A DNA stretch of 64,000 nucleotides from Odontesthes bonariensis (GCF_027942865.1 NC_134510.1:31177663-31241662), one strand, 5' to 3'; shown: positions 32,239-47,888, counted from the stretch's first letter. A program made the numbers and translations. The notes: generated by a model not told the origin, from the letters alone.

Positions 32239-33924
32239 GTAAGAAAACTTGAAAACAACGCTCAGCGGTCTTTGTCATTCACGAAAAAACTGTTGATTTG
32301 CAGCGGGACTGTTTCTGACCTATTAGCTAGTACCTGGATAAGTTGGAAAGCTAGCTAACTATCCACGGCGAAGCTAAAGTTGAAGCAGCCAGCTTGACAT
32401 TAGCTGCAATGTAATTTACCTTTGCAGGGATCTTTGAGTCATTGCAGATATGAAAGCTCCTGAGTGTGTGTCCCCAACTATTTCTATTGTTATAACATGG
32501 AGGAGGACGGTGTTTTCCAAACATGATCTCTTCTTGGTATGAAGAGAAATAATCAGCTGTGTGGTTATGTACTACTGTACCCCCACAGTATTCAAAGTAG
32601 TGTCCACCTTAGCTCTTGGCTGAAGTAAAACGCTAATTGCTCTCAGTACTGTGGGGTGTTATGGAGACAAGGCAGCACAGACACAAAAATATACACTGAG
32701 TTATTTAACATCCCAGAAGAAATGTTCACTTGAGTTTCAGTCCCCATTCCAATGTTATGATTTTCAGGTTACTTTTTGCCCTGCTAAAGCTAACTGTGCT
32801 TGTGTAAACCATGGTGAACTGTATCACATTAAAAACACTTGATTTTTTTTTAAATCTGAGCTTTTGAAACACTTTGCAATAAAATGGTGCTTGCGTGCAT
32901 AGCCAGACTTGAGTTCATTGTCTTTTTAACTTGTTTTAGTGCACTATAGCATGATGCTTCTTAGAAGGACACAGAGAGTTGGTCCTTATCCTATCGTTGT
33001 CAGTTCTTAGTGTTCAGATAAAGACAACGGAGAGTTGATGAAATGTTGTACCAGCTTAATTCTTACTTGAGAAATAGTAGGAGAAAATCCAAAAGACATT
33101 CAAAGCCAATTTACTTTAACCCAAGCCCAGATCCATAAGACAGTGTGCTGTGGATAACAGGGATTCTCTAGGTCTGGATTAACTCCTATTCCACCTGCTC
33201 AGCATTTAGCAAGAAGAAAAGCTGCTTGCCCCCACCTACACCCTCCCTCCCACCTCTCATTCTCCTTCTCAATCACACACACAATCCGTAGGTCATGTGA
33301 CTAACTCCCTTCTCGGCATTTGGCTGTCAGTGTAATGCACAGAGCACTAAAGCTTACTGGTCTAGGTGACAGTGTGGCCATTGCAATGGCTCGACCGCTA
33401 CCTTTCTTGGCAGACTGATTCGAGAGAGTGCTTTTGTAAAAATCGGAGAGAGTGTGGTTTGATTTGTAGCCAGTGGTATACATTTTTAGAAAGGATATGA
33501 ATAAATAGTCTGTACACCTTTGTTACCCATTGTGCTGTTCTTGAACAAAGCACTACCCTCCTACTTCTCCTGCTGAAGCTTCTCAGTAAATTGTGTTTAG
33601 TACTGCAAATAGTTAATGCTTTAAAAAAATGAATGCCTGTTGTTCTTTTTTTGAGTCTGACTATTTCTTTGTGTGTCTCTTTGTTCACCTGTCTGTTGAC
33701 CTATGCTTAAAGTCCTAAATGTCCTCTAATCTACATGACAATAAATCTGATCTTAAAGGTATTGCTACATCTTATCATACATGAGGAGGATTTAATTGAA
33801 GATAACATTTTTGCACCACTGAGTACAAAGAAAAGCACGAACGGGACATTTTACGCATAAATCTAATTCACGACATTCAATACCTCCCCCTTTTTGTTTT
33901 TCTTTCTGTCCAATTAGAGGCAAC

Positions 33925-34036
33925 ATGTCTTTGTTCAAAGCTCGTGACTGGTGGTCAGCAGCTCTTGGGGAGGGTGAGGAGTTTGACCAGGGATGCCTGT
34001 GTGTTGGAGACGTGGACAACAGTGGCACAGGACATG
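33925..34036 (+). CDS. bbs9: bbs9 coding exon 1 (start)
   Basis: Acceptor CAATTAG (exon from 33918), ATG at 33925 in a CAACATGT context, then SLFKARDWWSAALGEGEEF and VGDVDNSGTGH, donor CATG|GTCAGT. The start matches the human protein N-terminus. Phase 1 out. Confidence 0.96.
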
Positions 34037-37000
34037 GTCAGTTTGTGAAGAGGAAATGATCTTCACACAAACCTCCACAGATCTTACAGACTGGAAGACT
34101 TAGCCTGAAATATGTTTATGTACTGTGCTTGTATTGGCCTCTCTATGTAACATTTTCCTTCTTACTTGATATGAAAATCATCTGCTTCTATAATTTTATT
34201 ATCCAGCTGAAGTTAATACAAACATACTGTCAATAGCCAAAACGTAAATAAAGAAAAAAATCAAGTTTGGTTGATGATGGTGAGTGATGACTTCCATCTT
34301 AACTATGACTGTCCTCTTGTCATTTAAACATTTGCAGACAAGATTGTGGCGGGCAGCTACATGGGGATGCTGCGAATCTTCGCCCCACATACCATTAAAT
34401 CAAAGGAAGGGGGCCTGGCCGATTCCCAGCTTCTAGAAGTTCAGCTCCAAAATGCCATCATCCAAGTTGAAGTGGGCAAGTTTGTCTCGTGAGTACATTA
34501 CACAAACATGGGACCAGGTCTGCCACAGCTCTGCTAGCTCACCTGGTTGAGTGTGCTACACGTGCACAGAGAAGGCCCAGGTTCGGGTTAAGCCTCGGGC
34601 CAAATTCTTAATGTCATTTTTCTTTCTTTGACCTTGGTTTCGCTTTTTAAAATTCACTGTATTTGACCAGTAAAGGCGTTCTAAGGCTTGTCAGTAATTA
34701 AATGTTTTATCTCTATATTAAGTTCTTTACCCTGTTAAAATATAATTACTTAAATAACATTTATAAAACATTTTATTATAAACAGAGTGTATATTCCACA
34801 TGATAGATTTAACAATCTGTTTTTAAAAATTAGGCAGATTAAACATTTTGTTATTTTTTCTGTTTTTAGATGATCTGAAGATAGGTTTTTTTTTTTTAAA
34901 CAAATTTTCTATTAAAATCTTACATTCACATTTTATTTGTAATTCAGACACACATCTCAGATTGAGTGGTGTGGTTTTTGTCGTTCGAACGAGAGTGGGA
35001 AATTTGTTAAGTGGGGTTTCATGCCCATATGTTTTTTTAAATTATTTATTTTCAGGAGCACCAAAATCTGTGCAAAGACCAATTGTTTCCCTGGTTTCTG
35101 TTATATTGTTATTTTATTTTTGTGTTAAAAATGTTATTTTGCTACAATGATTCATATTAGCCTTATTGTCTTAACGTTGTCTGCGTGTTGAAGCTTGTGA
35201 AAAGTTGTTCTATAAGGAACTCTGACTGGCTTTTTTAAGCACTGTGGAAAAAAACAATTCAACTTTCTGCACCAAATACTGAAAAACAGCAGCAGCAAAG
35301 TTTGGACGAAGCCATTTATTTATTTCATTATGTTGGATTCCTCTGTGTTTGTTTATCCTTTAATGACGCTGCTGCAGTTTAGATTTTTCCCGTGTTGGAA
35401 ATTTAAGAGTGAATGTTGAGCCTGATTATGTAGGACTGTTATTGGAAATTGAGAAGCACCAGAGTGCTTATTCAGACATAAGGCCAATGCCTTCGGTTGA
35501 TGTTAGATCAGTGGAAAGACATGCGACTCTGAAAAGGGCTTACTGTGTCCAGTAAAATGACAGCTTTTTAGCTGATGCTTATGTTTTAAGTGTATTTTGC
35601 CTGGTTAGCAGGCGAGTGGTCATTAGTGGAGAGGACTGTACTGGTATGAACTGGCTATGTACCATTTATGCAAATCATAGTCTATTAGACTTTGGTTTGC
35701 TTCAGGAGTTGGACCTGATAACTGTCAGTGTGGCAAGAGCACACAATGTAAATTTTCCTGTTATTGAAAGCTGAGCTTCAACGTAACTGTAGATATATAT
35801 ATATATACTGTAAGTGAGCATTTGAATGGCTGTGGTCTAAGTTTATAGACCATATCTTGAGATTATGTGATAAACATGTAACTAAATACAAAGTGTTTAT
35901 GCTGGGTTATCATAATCATGCAAATATAGAAATAGAAAATATATTTACTCTGTCCGTGGCTGCATGCTGCGTGGTGCTGCCCCTTTACCATCGACCTCAA
36001 CACTTATGTGTTACGTTGCCTTACCGTGGTTGCACAGGAACCTCCTGGAAAGCAAGGTTTCTGGGAAAAGCTGTGGTTTATCTCAATGACATCCCACGTC
36101 ATTACACTGGGAGCACAATCCAACTAAACCAGCTTGTTTGGAAGACGTTTTGTTTCGTTACCTGTGGTTTTTCAGCACAACATTCTTCAGGGACTGGTGG
36201 GCATTTTGGAAGTTGGCCTTGACAGTGAAGCATGTTGTCGAAGGCAGGCTGAGGTTTGCAGACGGTGAAAAATTAGTACGGTTTTCCGAGGAAGAAAGAA
36301 AACACGTGGGATCCACTTTCTTCCTTGTTGTCCTTTCTCGCTAAAAAAGATTTTTGGTCTGGTTCCAGAAAGTGGACACAGCCCTTTTCAGTGGTTTTGT
36401 GGTGAAGTAGCTAAGTAACAAATCTAGGATCAACATCGCTGGAACGTCACCTACCACTCCACCATAACCATCATTTAAAACAAAATGCACCAGCTGTTAC
36501 AGTAATTATGTTAGAAGTGTGGGTTAAAATGAGAGTGGATTCCACCCTGTAGCTGAGAACATGGCTTAAGCCACGGTGAGGAAGCATCTGCCCTGCTGGA
36601 ATGTCTGAGGAAAAAAACTTTTCCAGCTGCGGCTCTGGGCCCATTGTCAGAGACCTGTTATCCAGCTCACATCTGGCCGATTTGATTCAAAGTTCTTGGC
36701 ACACTATCGGACATTTTTATCCAGGCAAACTAGCTGACATGACATTTAAATTGGGGCTCTGGCAGTCCCAAAATTAATTAATTACATTTTCTTCCCATCA
36801 TTATTGACCTTCTGCTTTAGTGTTTTTCCAGGATGGTTCCAGCTGTGGATGGAATGGCTGAAAAAAAGTGTATTTTTTGCCATCTCGACAGGTGTTCAGA
36901 GCTTCTTCACCTGGCTGTTCTTCACCCCAGAAAGCTGTCGGTTTATTCTATTTCAGGTAACAAGCATACGAAGTGTACAAATGTGTGTACAAACCATTAA

Positions 37001-40000
37001 ATGTTTTTAATAGTAATTCCATCACACGTGTTCAGTGCAAACTTTAATTTTGAAAAGCTTCTCACACTTATTTTTCTCTGACATTTGTGTATGAAGGCAC
37101 TGCAGGGAATGTGGAACATGGAGACCAGTACCAGATGAAGTTGGTTTATGAGCATAACCTGCAAAGAACTGCCTGCAACATGACTTATGGCACGTTTGGA
37201 GGAGTCACAGGTACTCACTTAAATTCTCTACTTTGTGTTTATGCTAAAGCTGACATGCTGCGGAAATGCCAGCTGGCTTGACTTAAATTTATCTCATTTT
37301 TTAGTTTCAGGTTAGACTTGATGTTATTTACTGTATGTTTATCCAAATTTGAACTCCCTGATGGAAAAAAAAAACTGAGAACAGGTCAAATATGTAGCCT
37401 ATCTCTGACGATCAAAAGAATGATTGAAATCCTGGGATCACACAGACATTTTTGTACCACATGTACCATCTCCATCATCGAAAAATAGGGTAAAAATGGG
37501 TGACAGTTTTCCTACATTTAGCTTTGAAGACCAATTTGAATTTTTAAACTATCGGGGAGAGTATGGTTTTTCCTCTTGACTGTTTGTACATAGTGTTGAT
37601 TTAAGATTTAGACTTAGAACTGTGTTTAGGCTTAGGGCTCGGGCTAGACATTTAGTAGTGATGGGTTAGTGGCCCTGGGGTGCATTATTCCAGGGAGAGT
37701 CCTCACAAATACATGCACAAAAGGTATGTGTGCACAGGAGGACATTTGGGCATGTTTCTTGGCAAAGGGGTATGGCAGCCAATGTGTAAAAGTTCTGTAA
37801 GAAGAGCAAAGGATGGAAAAAGAGAAGGGTCATGTAGCTGCTCCCTCTTTAGTCATTTGGGCTCTCGGAAAAACCAAGTAGGGGAAAGCCCTTGAGTCGG
37901 CCGCATCCAAGAAAAACCCACAGACACACACGTGCACACAGACACGCGGGGAACCCCCTTTAAAGTAAAGAAAATGGCCTTTCCAAATAAAGAGTGTTTT
38001 GTCAAGGTGTGTGTGTGTGTGTGAAGAGGGTACTTGCCAGACTCTGTGGCCTGGCGTGATGAACCTGTCATTCACTCCATATTTAGAGAGTCTGTGTGTG
38101 TGTGTATGTGTGTGTGTAATTGATTGATAGAATAGTCTGGGCTAATTAAAGCCAGTACCTCAGCCTGTACTCAATGCACGTGTATGATGCATACAACAAA
38201 CCACTGAGTGTGGCTTTGTTTCCACGTGCTTTCTGTTTATTACAGTGTTTTACATTTTTTTTTTTTTTTTTTTGTCACTTCCTTACTCTAAAGTCTGAGT
38301 CTACAATTAAAAATGAGCACTAACGTCATTCACATTAATTATCACTCATGGCAACACATACACACACACACACGTTACAAATGGAACGAGCCACACTCCT
38401 GTCCTGTTCACTGTTTCTCCACTAGATGGTGGTGCAGGTGCTAGAATTGCACTCATTAGACCTGCTGGATGTCCTGAATGAAGGGGATTTTGTATTCCTT
38501 CTTGAGGGGGAATTCCCTTTTCCCTTCCGCTCCGCGGGGAGGTCATAGTTCAGCTAAAGAGTGGAGTCTGGAAGTGTTGAACTGATGGAAGTTCAGTGTC
38601 CTGCTTAGGAACCGTTTCAGAAGAACCTATCCAAGGTACCAAGTATCGCTGTTGCTACTTGGCAAATCCTCGCTTTTGATTGATTTTTTTCTTTTTTTTC
38701 TTTTGACGGTTCACATTTCTTTTCCAAATCCTGATTGTTTAATTTGCACTCATTTAAATTATTTATTTATTCTAAACTATACGTTATGTGGAAATATTGG
38801 GGTATTTCATGAGAAAGAAGGGTACAATTAGAGAAAAAACAAGTTTCAGGAGTTCCTGGTATCAGTTTGTATTTCTTATCCTAACATGGTAATGATTGTG
38901 TATTTCTGCTTGATAAAATTTTGGAAGGCATGATCTGCCATTTATTTAATGGGATACAATAAAAACTGACAGAAATCATGACAAGATCGAGGGGGAATGC
39001 ATGCAAAGTGAGTTTCCCAGCTGTAATCAAACCAAAGATGTTGTGATGACATGCGGTTACTGGTGTGAAACCACGAGGGCTCCAGGTTGGGCCTGCGTTT
39101 AATTAACCAAAAGAGCTTTTTTTTATTCATTGGCTGCTTGTGTTTCATCATTTACCTTATTTTGCACTCTTCTCTATAATTTGTGTCTTGCCTGTTTACT
39201 GTTGCAGCGGTTCGTTTCCAAAACCCAAATTACAGCAATAAAACATCCCTGCCTCACTCCAAACTGCAGATAGGTGTGTTGTGTTAAAGTGCACGATAAA
39301 GTCAGATGACTTGTTTGATCTGCGAGTGTTTTTATTTGAGGAAGTTGCTCCCTGTTTGCCCTGCTGTTTCACATGGTTTACAAGAAAATGAGCCGGCCTC
39401 TCAGTTGATTGGCTAAAACACAAATGCACAAATATACACTTAGCGATTAACACACATATGTGCACCAACCTGAGGGTGTTTTCTTTGTTTGTTTCCTGAA
39501 TATGCAAAGATAGTAACAGCTCAAAGGTCAGAGCAGTTGGAAGAATGAAAATGTAAGTTGTTTGACAGCACGTTCAGAGTGTGTGTTTAAATACGACGAG
39601 CCTCCACAGAGAGTGTGTGTGTGTGCGTGGGAGTGTTTTTACAAGTCATGTCTGCTCCTACACGTGAGTGTGCTTTGTGTGTATGTGGTGGTCTATAATA
39701 GCAGCCATTTAGCAGTGCTGTAGGCGCAGTAATAGCAGCTCTGTACTAATACTGCTCTAATAGCTGAGCTGCCTTTGGGTTTGGGTCACATTCAGGCCAC
39801 ACACACTCACACCAAGACTTTGGACTGCGTCTTTGCAAGCGTAGGCCAGACACATGTGACTTGCAAAGACGCTCGCAAACCAGAGAAAAAGCTGGCCAAC
39901 ATTCTCTGGACCCTGCAGGGATACACTCTTTCACATGTACCGGCAGTCTGTTTCTCGCACACTCTCACGCTCTCGCACACTGAGGCGAGGTGCTGCCCAC

Positions 40001-43000
40001 TGCACTGTGCGGCCAGCCTTTGTGCTTTGTTGGCTGCTCCGGTGTGCTTGTTCAACATGTCTTCCTAATGACACTGATACAGGCCCGTTTCCTCCTCTGT
40101 GTCTGGGCCGTGGTGCTCTCATACTGGGCTCTTTGACATGTTATACCTGGGCATGTGAGGTTATATATTCACAGTTGCTATTATTGAACACATTTTGAGT
40201 ACGTAGCACTTTACTTTTCGTTGATGATACTGAGCTGTGTCAACTGTCTGTGTGTGTTTATTTTGACCCTTACACTGACCACCAGACACCTGATAAATCG
40301 GTTAAGTGCTTGTCTTGGAGTGATATCCATTTCTCTGGTATTCATTGGGTTTTAGAGTTGTGTTTATAATAGAACGACCGGTGAACATAAAATTGACTGT
40401 AATGTTTTGGTTTTTCTCTGTTTTTTTTCAGCCCAGGTTCTTGTTACTTATTTGATTTTCTGTTCACATCTGGTATATCTTAAAGGGTCCAAGACACAGT
40501 GCTGAAACACCTTTGCAACACTCCAACACTTGATTTTATACTTTTGTTCCTCCCTATTATTTTTTGCAAAGGCTGTCAAGAGCATTTTTCTGGATACATT
40601 ATTATGTTGAACATAGTTATAGAGAAAATTGAGACAAAACTCTTAAGGCAAAATAATTACTTTGATTGGGGGTATAATTTGAATAATTATTCTATATAGA
40701 AATGTCTTGTTGAATTTCATATTTTATATTTAGTGTGTCGAGTTTGCCTGATCCTCGTGGACCAATATACTTTGAGGTCTACAAACACTGACTCCATTTA
40801 ATCTGCAAAACTATGAGTTACTTTAGTTCTTTCCACAGAAAGTACCAAAGCATTAACAGACATTTCCCAAACCAACCTTTTGAACCAGTTTAGTACAGTT
40901 CTGGAGAGACTATAAAAAATATAGTGAAAAATATTCAAACATATCCTGTTCAAAACATTACGTCTCTTTATAAAGATAAAATGTAAGTATCGAATGTAAA
41001 CAGTACATGCAAGAGAAAGCTGTCTTCCATGACATATCATGTAGCGAAATGTGGCATTTTTTTATTTAACCAGATATTAGATTTAGGAAATGAGCTGACA
41101 AGCAAATCTATCTGCCCATAAAGTAAAAAACTTAAAACTTGTTGTAGCTTTTATTGGACTGTTTAGATTGCATCGAATCATGGATTAATTTAAATGAACC
41201 GAGAGAAAAAACACACTCAACCAGATCAGCTCAGTTATCAGCACAGGCTTTTTTTAGTTTTGACTTTTAGCCAACAGGTAAAGCCAGAGATTCTGAAAAC
41301 CTCACTCATTTTTTCAATTCCTCTTGGCTGGATTATTGCAATTCCTTTAACGTGGGTATGAATCAGTCTTCTCTTCATTGTTTGCAGCTGGTACCAAATG
41401 CAGCTGCATGAAGAAAGAACTCCATTTGCTTTATGTTTGTTACACGATTGATTGAAAGATTTTATTGATGGTTTCTAAATGGTTTGACTCCACCCTATCT
41501 TGAAAAACTTTAACATCATTGTAATGTAGCGAGAACACTTAGGCTGACCCATTGATGCTTTTTAGTTGCTCCTGGTTTCAGACACAAAAGAAGAAGGTGG
41601 GCGTGTTTCTGCAGTGGCTGCGCCTAATCTGTGGGGCAACAAAACTATTCATATAAGAGCTGCTCAAATCTGACAAGACTTTCAAGATCCTATTAAAAGA
41701 CCCATTTCTTCCCATTGTCATTTGATTTGGAGTTAGCTTGGCACTTTGATCTTACCCACTGTGTTTTACTGTGTTTTTATCGATTGCATTTTGGTCTGAC
41801 TCGTATTGTTTTGAGTATACTTTTTAAATAAATTTAACATGGACAATCACATACTCATGATATGTCATAGACCCCGTGAATAAGTAAATGTGTTAAAAAA
41901 AAAAGGAGAGGAAATAAATGCACAAATCAACCTTTGCATGACATGGTAGATCAAACATTTAGTTTTGATTTTCTGAAAGCAAAGAAGGCTTCAGCTTTAA
42001 TTTAGTAAAAGTTGAATAAATGAGAATACATGAGAAAATTCTAACCGGGGTATGTTGAGAAATAATACACAACACACAAAGTGTTGAAGAGGGACTTTCA
42101 GCACCATAGCTGACGAGAGTTGGTGCATTTCCACAAATTTTCCTCACTGAAGACCCAACATTCAACACTGCATTTAATCTCCAGAAGATGCTACCTGCCC
42201 TTCAGAAAGGTTTTTTTTTTTTTATCATGGAAAAAAACAGCAAGCAATAAAATACACATGCATGCCAAAATCTAAATCCACCAATCTGCAGATAGCTACA
42301 GTCACCTTCACTATTTGCTGTGGCTCGTTATCAAACACTATGTTTAACTCTTGTTTTCATGAGGTGTGGTTGCAGTATGCAAGACCTTGTCCTTGTGTGT
42401 GTTAACGGCCACCCTGAACGACCGCTCATCACTCCAACACGCACGCTCGCGTGTTTACAGAGAATAGGTGTGTAGGAGTGTGCAGCTTTTCTGTCTAAAT
42501 CCTCGGTGAATGATGTAAAGTGTGTGTATGTTGCGCTGTAGGTGGCTGTCTTCCTGACCTCTAGTTGATGGCAGTGTGAGTTTTAATAGCGCATTGAGGC
42601 CTAATTATAGTTCTCTGGTCACAAAGCCCCACTGCTTTATGGCCATGTGTGTAGCAGTGTGTAGCAGTGTGTAGCAGTGTGTCGGGGCTTTGTATTTCCT
42701 ACATGAGACCTTTCCCAAGAAGCACACACTCTTATGCACATTCATACTCGGACTCAGGTGTGTGTGTGTGTGTGTGTGTGTGGAGGTGTTAATGGAGATA
42801 TCAGATTCAGTAAGAGGGAGAGTTCCACGTCACAGCACAACACGACATCCTGGCTGAAATAAAACAGAAGCCATCCTGTAAGTCATCTGGGATTGTTGGT
42901 GCTTGGGTCAGAATGTAATTTATTTTCTAAACAAAGTTACAGCTATCATAAAACAGGATATGTAACTTAAAACTAAATTTCTTTTTCTTTTTACCTGGCA

Positions 43001-46000
43001 GTTCCGTTGGCTCTTGTTTGTATGAAACGCACACACACACACGTGTAGAAAGGCTGCACACGCTGGTGTCCGATCATTTATGAGGTGCACAGGTCCATCC
43101 TCTCCAGAGTGACCGATGCACCTGCTAAGCAACATCATTAGGATGAGATGCAAATAACTGAATCCCAGAGAAGAACACTGTCAGCTGCTGTTGAGATGTG
43201 ACGTGCACTTCCATGGGCCTCCACTCCTCTTTTCTCTAACTGCTTGATCCGATGGGTGCAGACTGGTGTCTCCCTGGCTCGGGTCTCCTCCAGTTTTCTG
43301 CTTCATGGTCCATGACGGCAGTTACCATGACATCATGTCACTGTGCATAGCCTGCTCTCTGCCTGTGAATTTGATTCTTACATGTAAAATGGCACACATC
43401 CCCCCCGTTTCAGTCACACTGTGCACAATCATCTTGAATTTTTTACATCCTTTTTAACATCAGAGGACTTATTTATTTATTTCTTGTGTAAATGCTAGGA
43501 TTTCCACAATGATACTGCCACTTCATAATTTTCCATTTGTTACTTATTCAGAAGACAAACCCCTAAATAATCATTTTTCCTGGCTTCCTCCTCTGTGATC
43601 AGCACTTCAGTCTCACCTTCCTTGAAGCGCCTTTTCTCCTTTGAAGCTGGATTTACAATAGTTGATTGGACAACATGTGACAGTAGGAGTGTGTTGTTGC
43701 ACTTTGCATGTTCGTTTTTGGGAGGAGATGAGATGGGGTATGTGGCATGTGCACTCCTAAAGATTTATAATGGAAAGATGTGCAGGATCAAGAGAGTGCG
43801 GACTTATTTTACATGTGACTGCTTCTGTGCCTACATACTTTTCAGAATTTTTGACTACGCCCTCCTTCGGTATTAAAGCTGCACAGTGTTTTATACTTGA
43901 GGCCCCAGGATATTTGTTGAATTAAATGTTTCACTAACTAAAAAATGATGTTCTACTAAAGCTGATTATTAACTTCGTATTTAACCCAAGTTTTTATGAA
44001 TGTGGATATATGCACACTTTGGTGTTGCTATGAGAAGATGGATCACAAACATGTTTCTTCCAACTATTTTTTAAAACCACAATAAAAAATCTAAATATTT
44101 ATAGCCTGGTAAAGTCTGAATGTTACTAAACTGCAACCAAAGCTATGCAGGAGCGCTGAATAAGTTTGGTTCTGACTGCACCATCACAAAGACACTGGTA
44201 CATCTGACCATGTTGTAACAAAACTGTATGTAGCGTGTGTTTTCTTGTGAATTATGCAACATCATCAGCCTTCTGAGACGTTCCCTGACATTTTTAAAAG
44301 TTCTTTGAACTAATTAAAGAAAACCAGTATAAGCAATTCAGATCAGGAGGCTTATTTCAAAAGTCCAAGCAAATTTGTCCTTGTGAAAAAGTTTTTAAAT
44401 TGCTCAGTGATTTCGATTCCTTTTTTAAAAAAAAAAAAAAAAAAAAAAATTTTCTAATCAGTATCTTAGTAAAAACATGCACAGAGCCATGTTCGTATTT
44501 TACAAATGCATGTACATGCATGCGTTGTATTAGAAAAAAGCGAGGGAATCCATCATCATTCAATGGTTTTATTTTTTAAATGTATTTAAATGCTATAATT
44601 AAACGAGAAAAAGCTTGGTTTTATTTATTTATTTTTATTACTTTTTATATCCCCCCCCCATGTAAGTTGACTGGTTCGTGGTGCTTTATCTTTTGTATCA
44701 TACATAGGTTTTTCAGAGCAATTAAGGTTTGTAGCACAAGTTTCCATATTCATAGACTCCAGGAACAAGTGAACCGCATCTACAACACCGATAACCCAGG
44801 GGTGAACTTGAAGTTACCTTACACAGCTACTAATCCAGCATCTTAGTTTAGGCGCCTGCTCTAAAGCCAAAGTGTGTATACCTGTTGTGTGTGGTGGAGC
44901 TAATTCCTCCTGTCACAGAGAACAACAACGTTTGACGAATTATTCATATGTAAACAACGGAGAACACTTTGAGAGATAATCGCTCTTCAAAGACGTTCAT
45001 GGTGTTGAACTATGTTGTTTAGAAAGTGAGGGAGGAAGATGATGAAAAGGTCTGGGGAGAAGGTCAAATATTGTTCACTGCCACCCCGCCACCCCCCAAA
45101 CCTGGCCAATTTAGCATGACATTGAAGCGATTGTCAAGCCATATAAAACTTGCTTTTCCTGATCCAGTTTAAGATTTTAAAGTTTTTTAGTACTGATTAA
45201 TCAGACAAGCCAGTTAAACCAGAGTTCAAGGCAACATTGCATTTGAGAAGACCACAGCAATAAATGAATTACTCTAGCATGAAATTCACTTGTTTTTATC
45301 TCCAAAGAAGCAATTACTCAAAGAACTCAGTTGTTAATTTTTGTTTAGATTTCTTGCTTTAGAAGACTTTAACCAACAAACCACTTCACACAGGAAATTC
45401 AATATTTAACAGTTTCAGTGCTTCCCAAGTGATTTTGTTCCTGATTAAGTAAGTGTTAACCATCTCCTTTGCTGCTCCCCATCTTTGTTAGGCCACCACT
45501 CCCTGTGCATTCAGTCTATGGACGGGATGCTGATGTTCTTCGAGCAGGACAGCTACTCTTTTGGTCGGTTCCTCCCTGGTTTTCTGCTGCCCGGCCCACT
45601 GGCTTACAACTCCAGAACAGACAGCTTCCTCACTGTGTCCGCAGCTCGCCAGCTGGAGAGCTACAAGTAGGTTTCCGTTTTAAAACAAATCATGGTGATA
45701 TATAATGAGTAACAATGGAATTTGAATTCGATGAAAGGAAAATAAAAAATGCATTTATGCTATTACTTTGATACTCCAGTAAAGTAGAGCAGATTTGTAT
45801 ACACTACATTTTGGATATTTTCTGAGATAATTCAGAATGATCATAACTGTTCTTAGAATATTAACTTGTAACATCCTTGGAAATTAGATTAATTAGAATA
45901 ATGTGGTGTCTTGGAAACTTGGAAAGTTCTTCATTTAGGCCTTTATGGAGACACTACTTGTGTTGTCATGATTCCCCACCAAAAGGCTAAGGAGAATCAA

Positions 46001-47888
46001 ATGATTACTTGGATATTCCCAAATAAGAAAATCATGCTAGAAGTAGCTTGCAAGTATTAATCTGCAGGTTATAGCAGTATGAAGCTTCACCAACCCGAAA
46101 GCATCCGTTCTCACTGTAGAGCTGGCGATAATGGACCAAAACAAACAGATACAATCTCGTGCACACATGGTTTGATCAGGATTTAACTCGCTATAATGTA
46201 AGCACGTGCATGTCTGTCATGTCCTTCTGGCTTGGCCATATCTCTCAGTCAGAATGCTTTGTCTTTGTGAGTGTACACTGAGCACATGTTTAGTTTTCTC
46301 TTCCAGCTGTTTGGTATCTGTGTGCCCCCTCTATCATCAAGAAACTCTCCAGACTAGATATCTCAGTGAAAACATCGACTGCACTGCTCTCTGTAAACAC
46401 AAACACAGCCCTGCAATGCATCTGCCATAGTAAATTACACAGACCTTTGAGAAACTTCACATAAATGAAGACACTACATCCCTAATTAAAGCACCAAGCT
46501 TAGTATTTCTGTACAGTGCAGTATTTACAGTACAAATGACTTCATTCAGTAAATTCACTATTTCCTGCACCTTTTTGTTTACATTGTAAATAGTAGTTGC
46601 TCTCATGACACCTGAGATGCACTGTTTTAAAATGACATGCATGTATACACGTGTGTACCAATGCAGCAGCAGTCGTGATAACAAAGAAATGTTCATGGCA
46701 AGAAAAAAAAGGCAAAAATAAACAAGTTCACATATGCAAAAGTGTGTAACATGAGCAGTGTTTGAGTTGATAAATGACTTTATGGTCTGTTTAGGCATCT
46801 CTGTTCAGCATGGCAGTGGTGACACTCCAGCCCTGGTAGGGATGTAGTTCCTAATCAGTTGAGGAGAGGATCAAAACACATTGATGGACTTGATTTGGGA
46901 TCTACCTCAGATCTCAGAGGACCTCAGTGGAGATGATTAAAAAAAAAAAAGACTGAAATGGTCTTTTGCCTCCAGGCCGTTTAATTTCTGGATGCTGCTT
47001 TTTTTTTTTTTTTAAATCCACCTCTTGGAATAGGTTACAACTTCCCACACCGCCTGTCTACATTTTATAGGCTGGTGTCCAGCTTTCTCCAAACACAGAT
47101 TACCTCTGCTTTAAAAAGATTCATTCAAAGTTGTGCTAAAAAAAGGAATCCTTGTGTATATTAAATCATAGCAAATGAAACCAGAGATGCATGACATTGG
47201 TATTTCCATTAAGAGACTGCATTTCCTGCAGCTGAAATGAATGAAAAGCTTCTCATACACAGCGACTGAAGCAGCAGATGCTTTCAATGTGCAGTGGTTC
47301 AAGGAGTAAATAATCAAATCATATTTCAGCTAAAATGCTTTATTATGAACAGTTTAACTGAGATCAGAGGCTTGATGCCCACTGAGAGAAATAGTCACGA
47401 ATGAACAAACATACATTTATAAAAATGACTGCAGGACTGTGGACCGATTATTCTCAGGTTGAAAGCTCTGATATGTAAAAATGCTTTTTCTCACTCTCAG
47501 ATTTTCACTTGACTGTGAAGTAGTTGTTAAAGTTCACCTTTCAGAGGAGTCTGTTTTAGAAAATGAATTACAACACTCTCAATTAATCTGTATTCCGTAT
47601 CAGATTACAGGGGAAGGACTTTGCTGCTTTATATTTAACATCACAGGCCTTGTCAAACTGTTCTGTTTCATTGAGTTTATTTAGTTTATTGGACCCTCGC
47701 TTGCCTTGATGAATGAAAGCTTGATTTGGTTATTTTGTGTGTGTGTGTGTCACGCTGTGTGTATGCATATGCTTATATGACGTATATGTAGAAAGTCAAT
47801 TGGTGTGTTTGCTTGTGTTTTCAGAGAGATCCTCTTTCATATAAATGAGATGACTGTTTCCTAAACTCTGCTCGATGACAGACATAGC

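Noticed and set aside
31976-32278. 100-codon minus-strand frame at the bbs9 5' end
   Set aside because: Overlaps the bbs9 promoter and first exon in a more GC-rich stretch, where chance open frames are common; no similarity.
34535-34605. Functional tRNA gene in the bbs9 intron
   Set aside because: Has box A and box B but no closed cloverleaf; treated as SINE.
35857-36344. Overlapping plus-strand frames in a bbs9 intron as extra exons
   Set aside because: Not needed: the flanking bbs9 exons join in phase through 36892-36956, and the frames show no BBS9 similarity.
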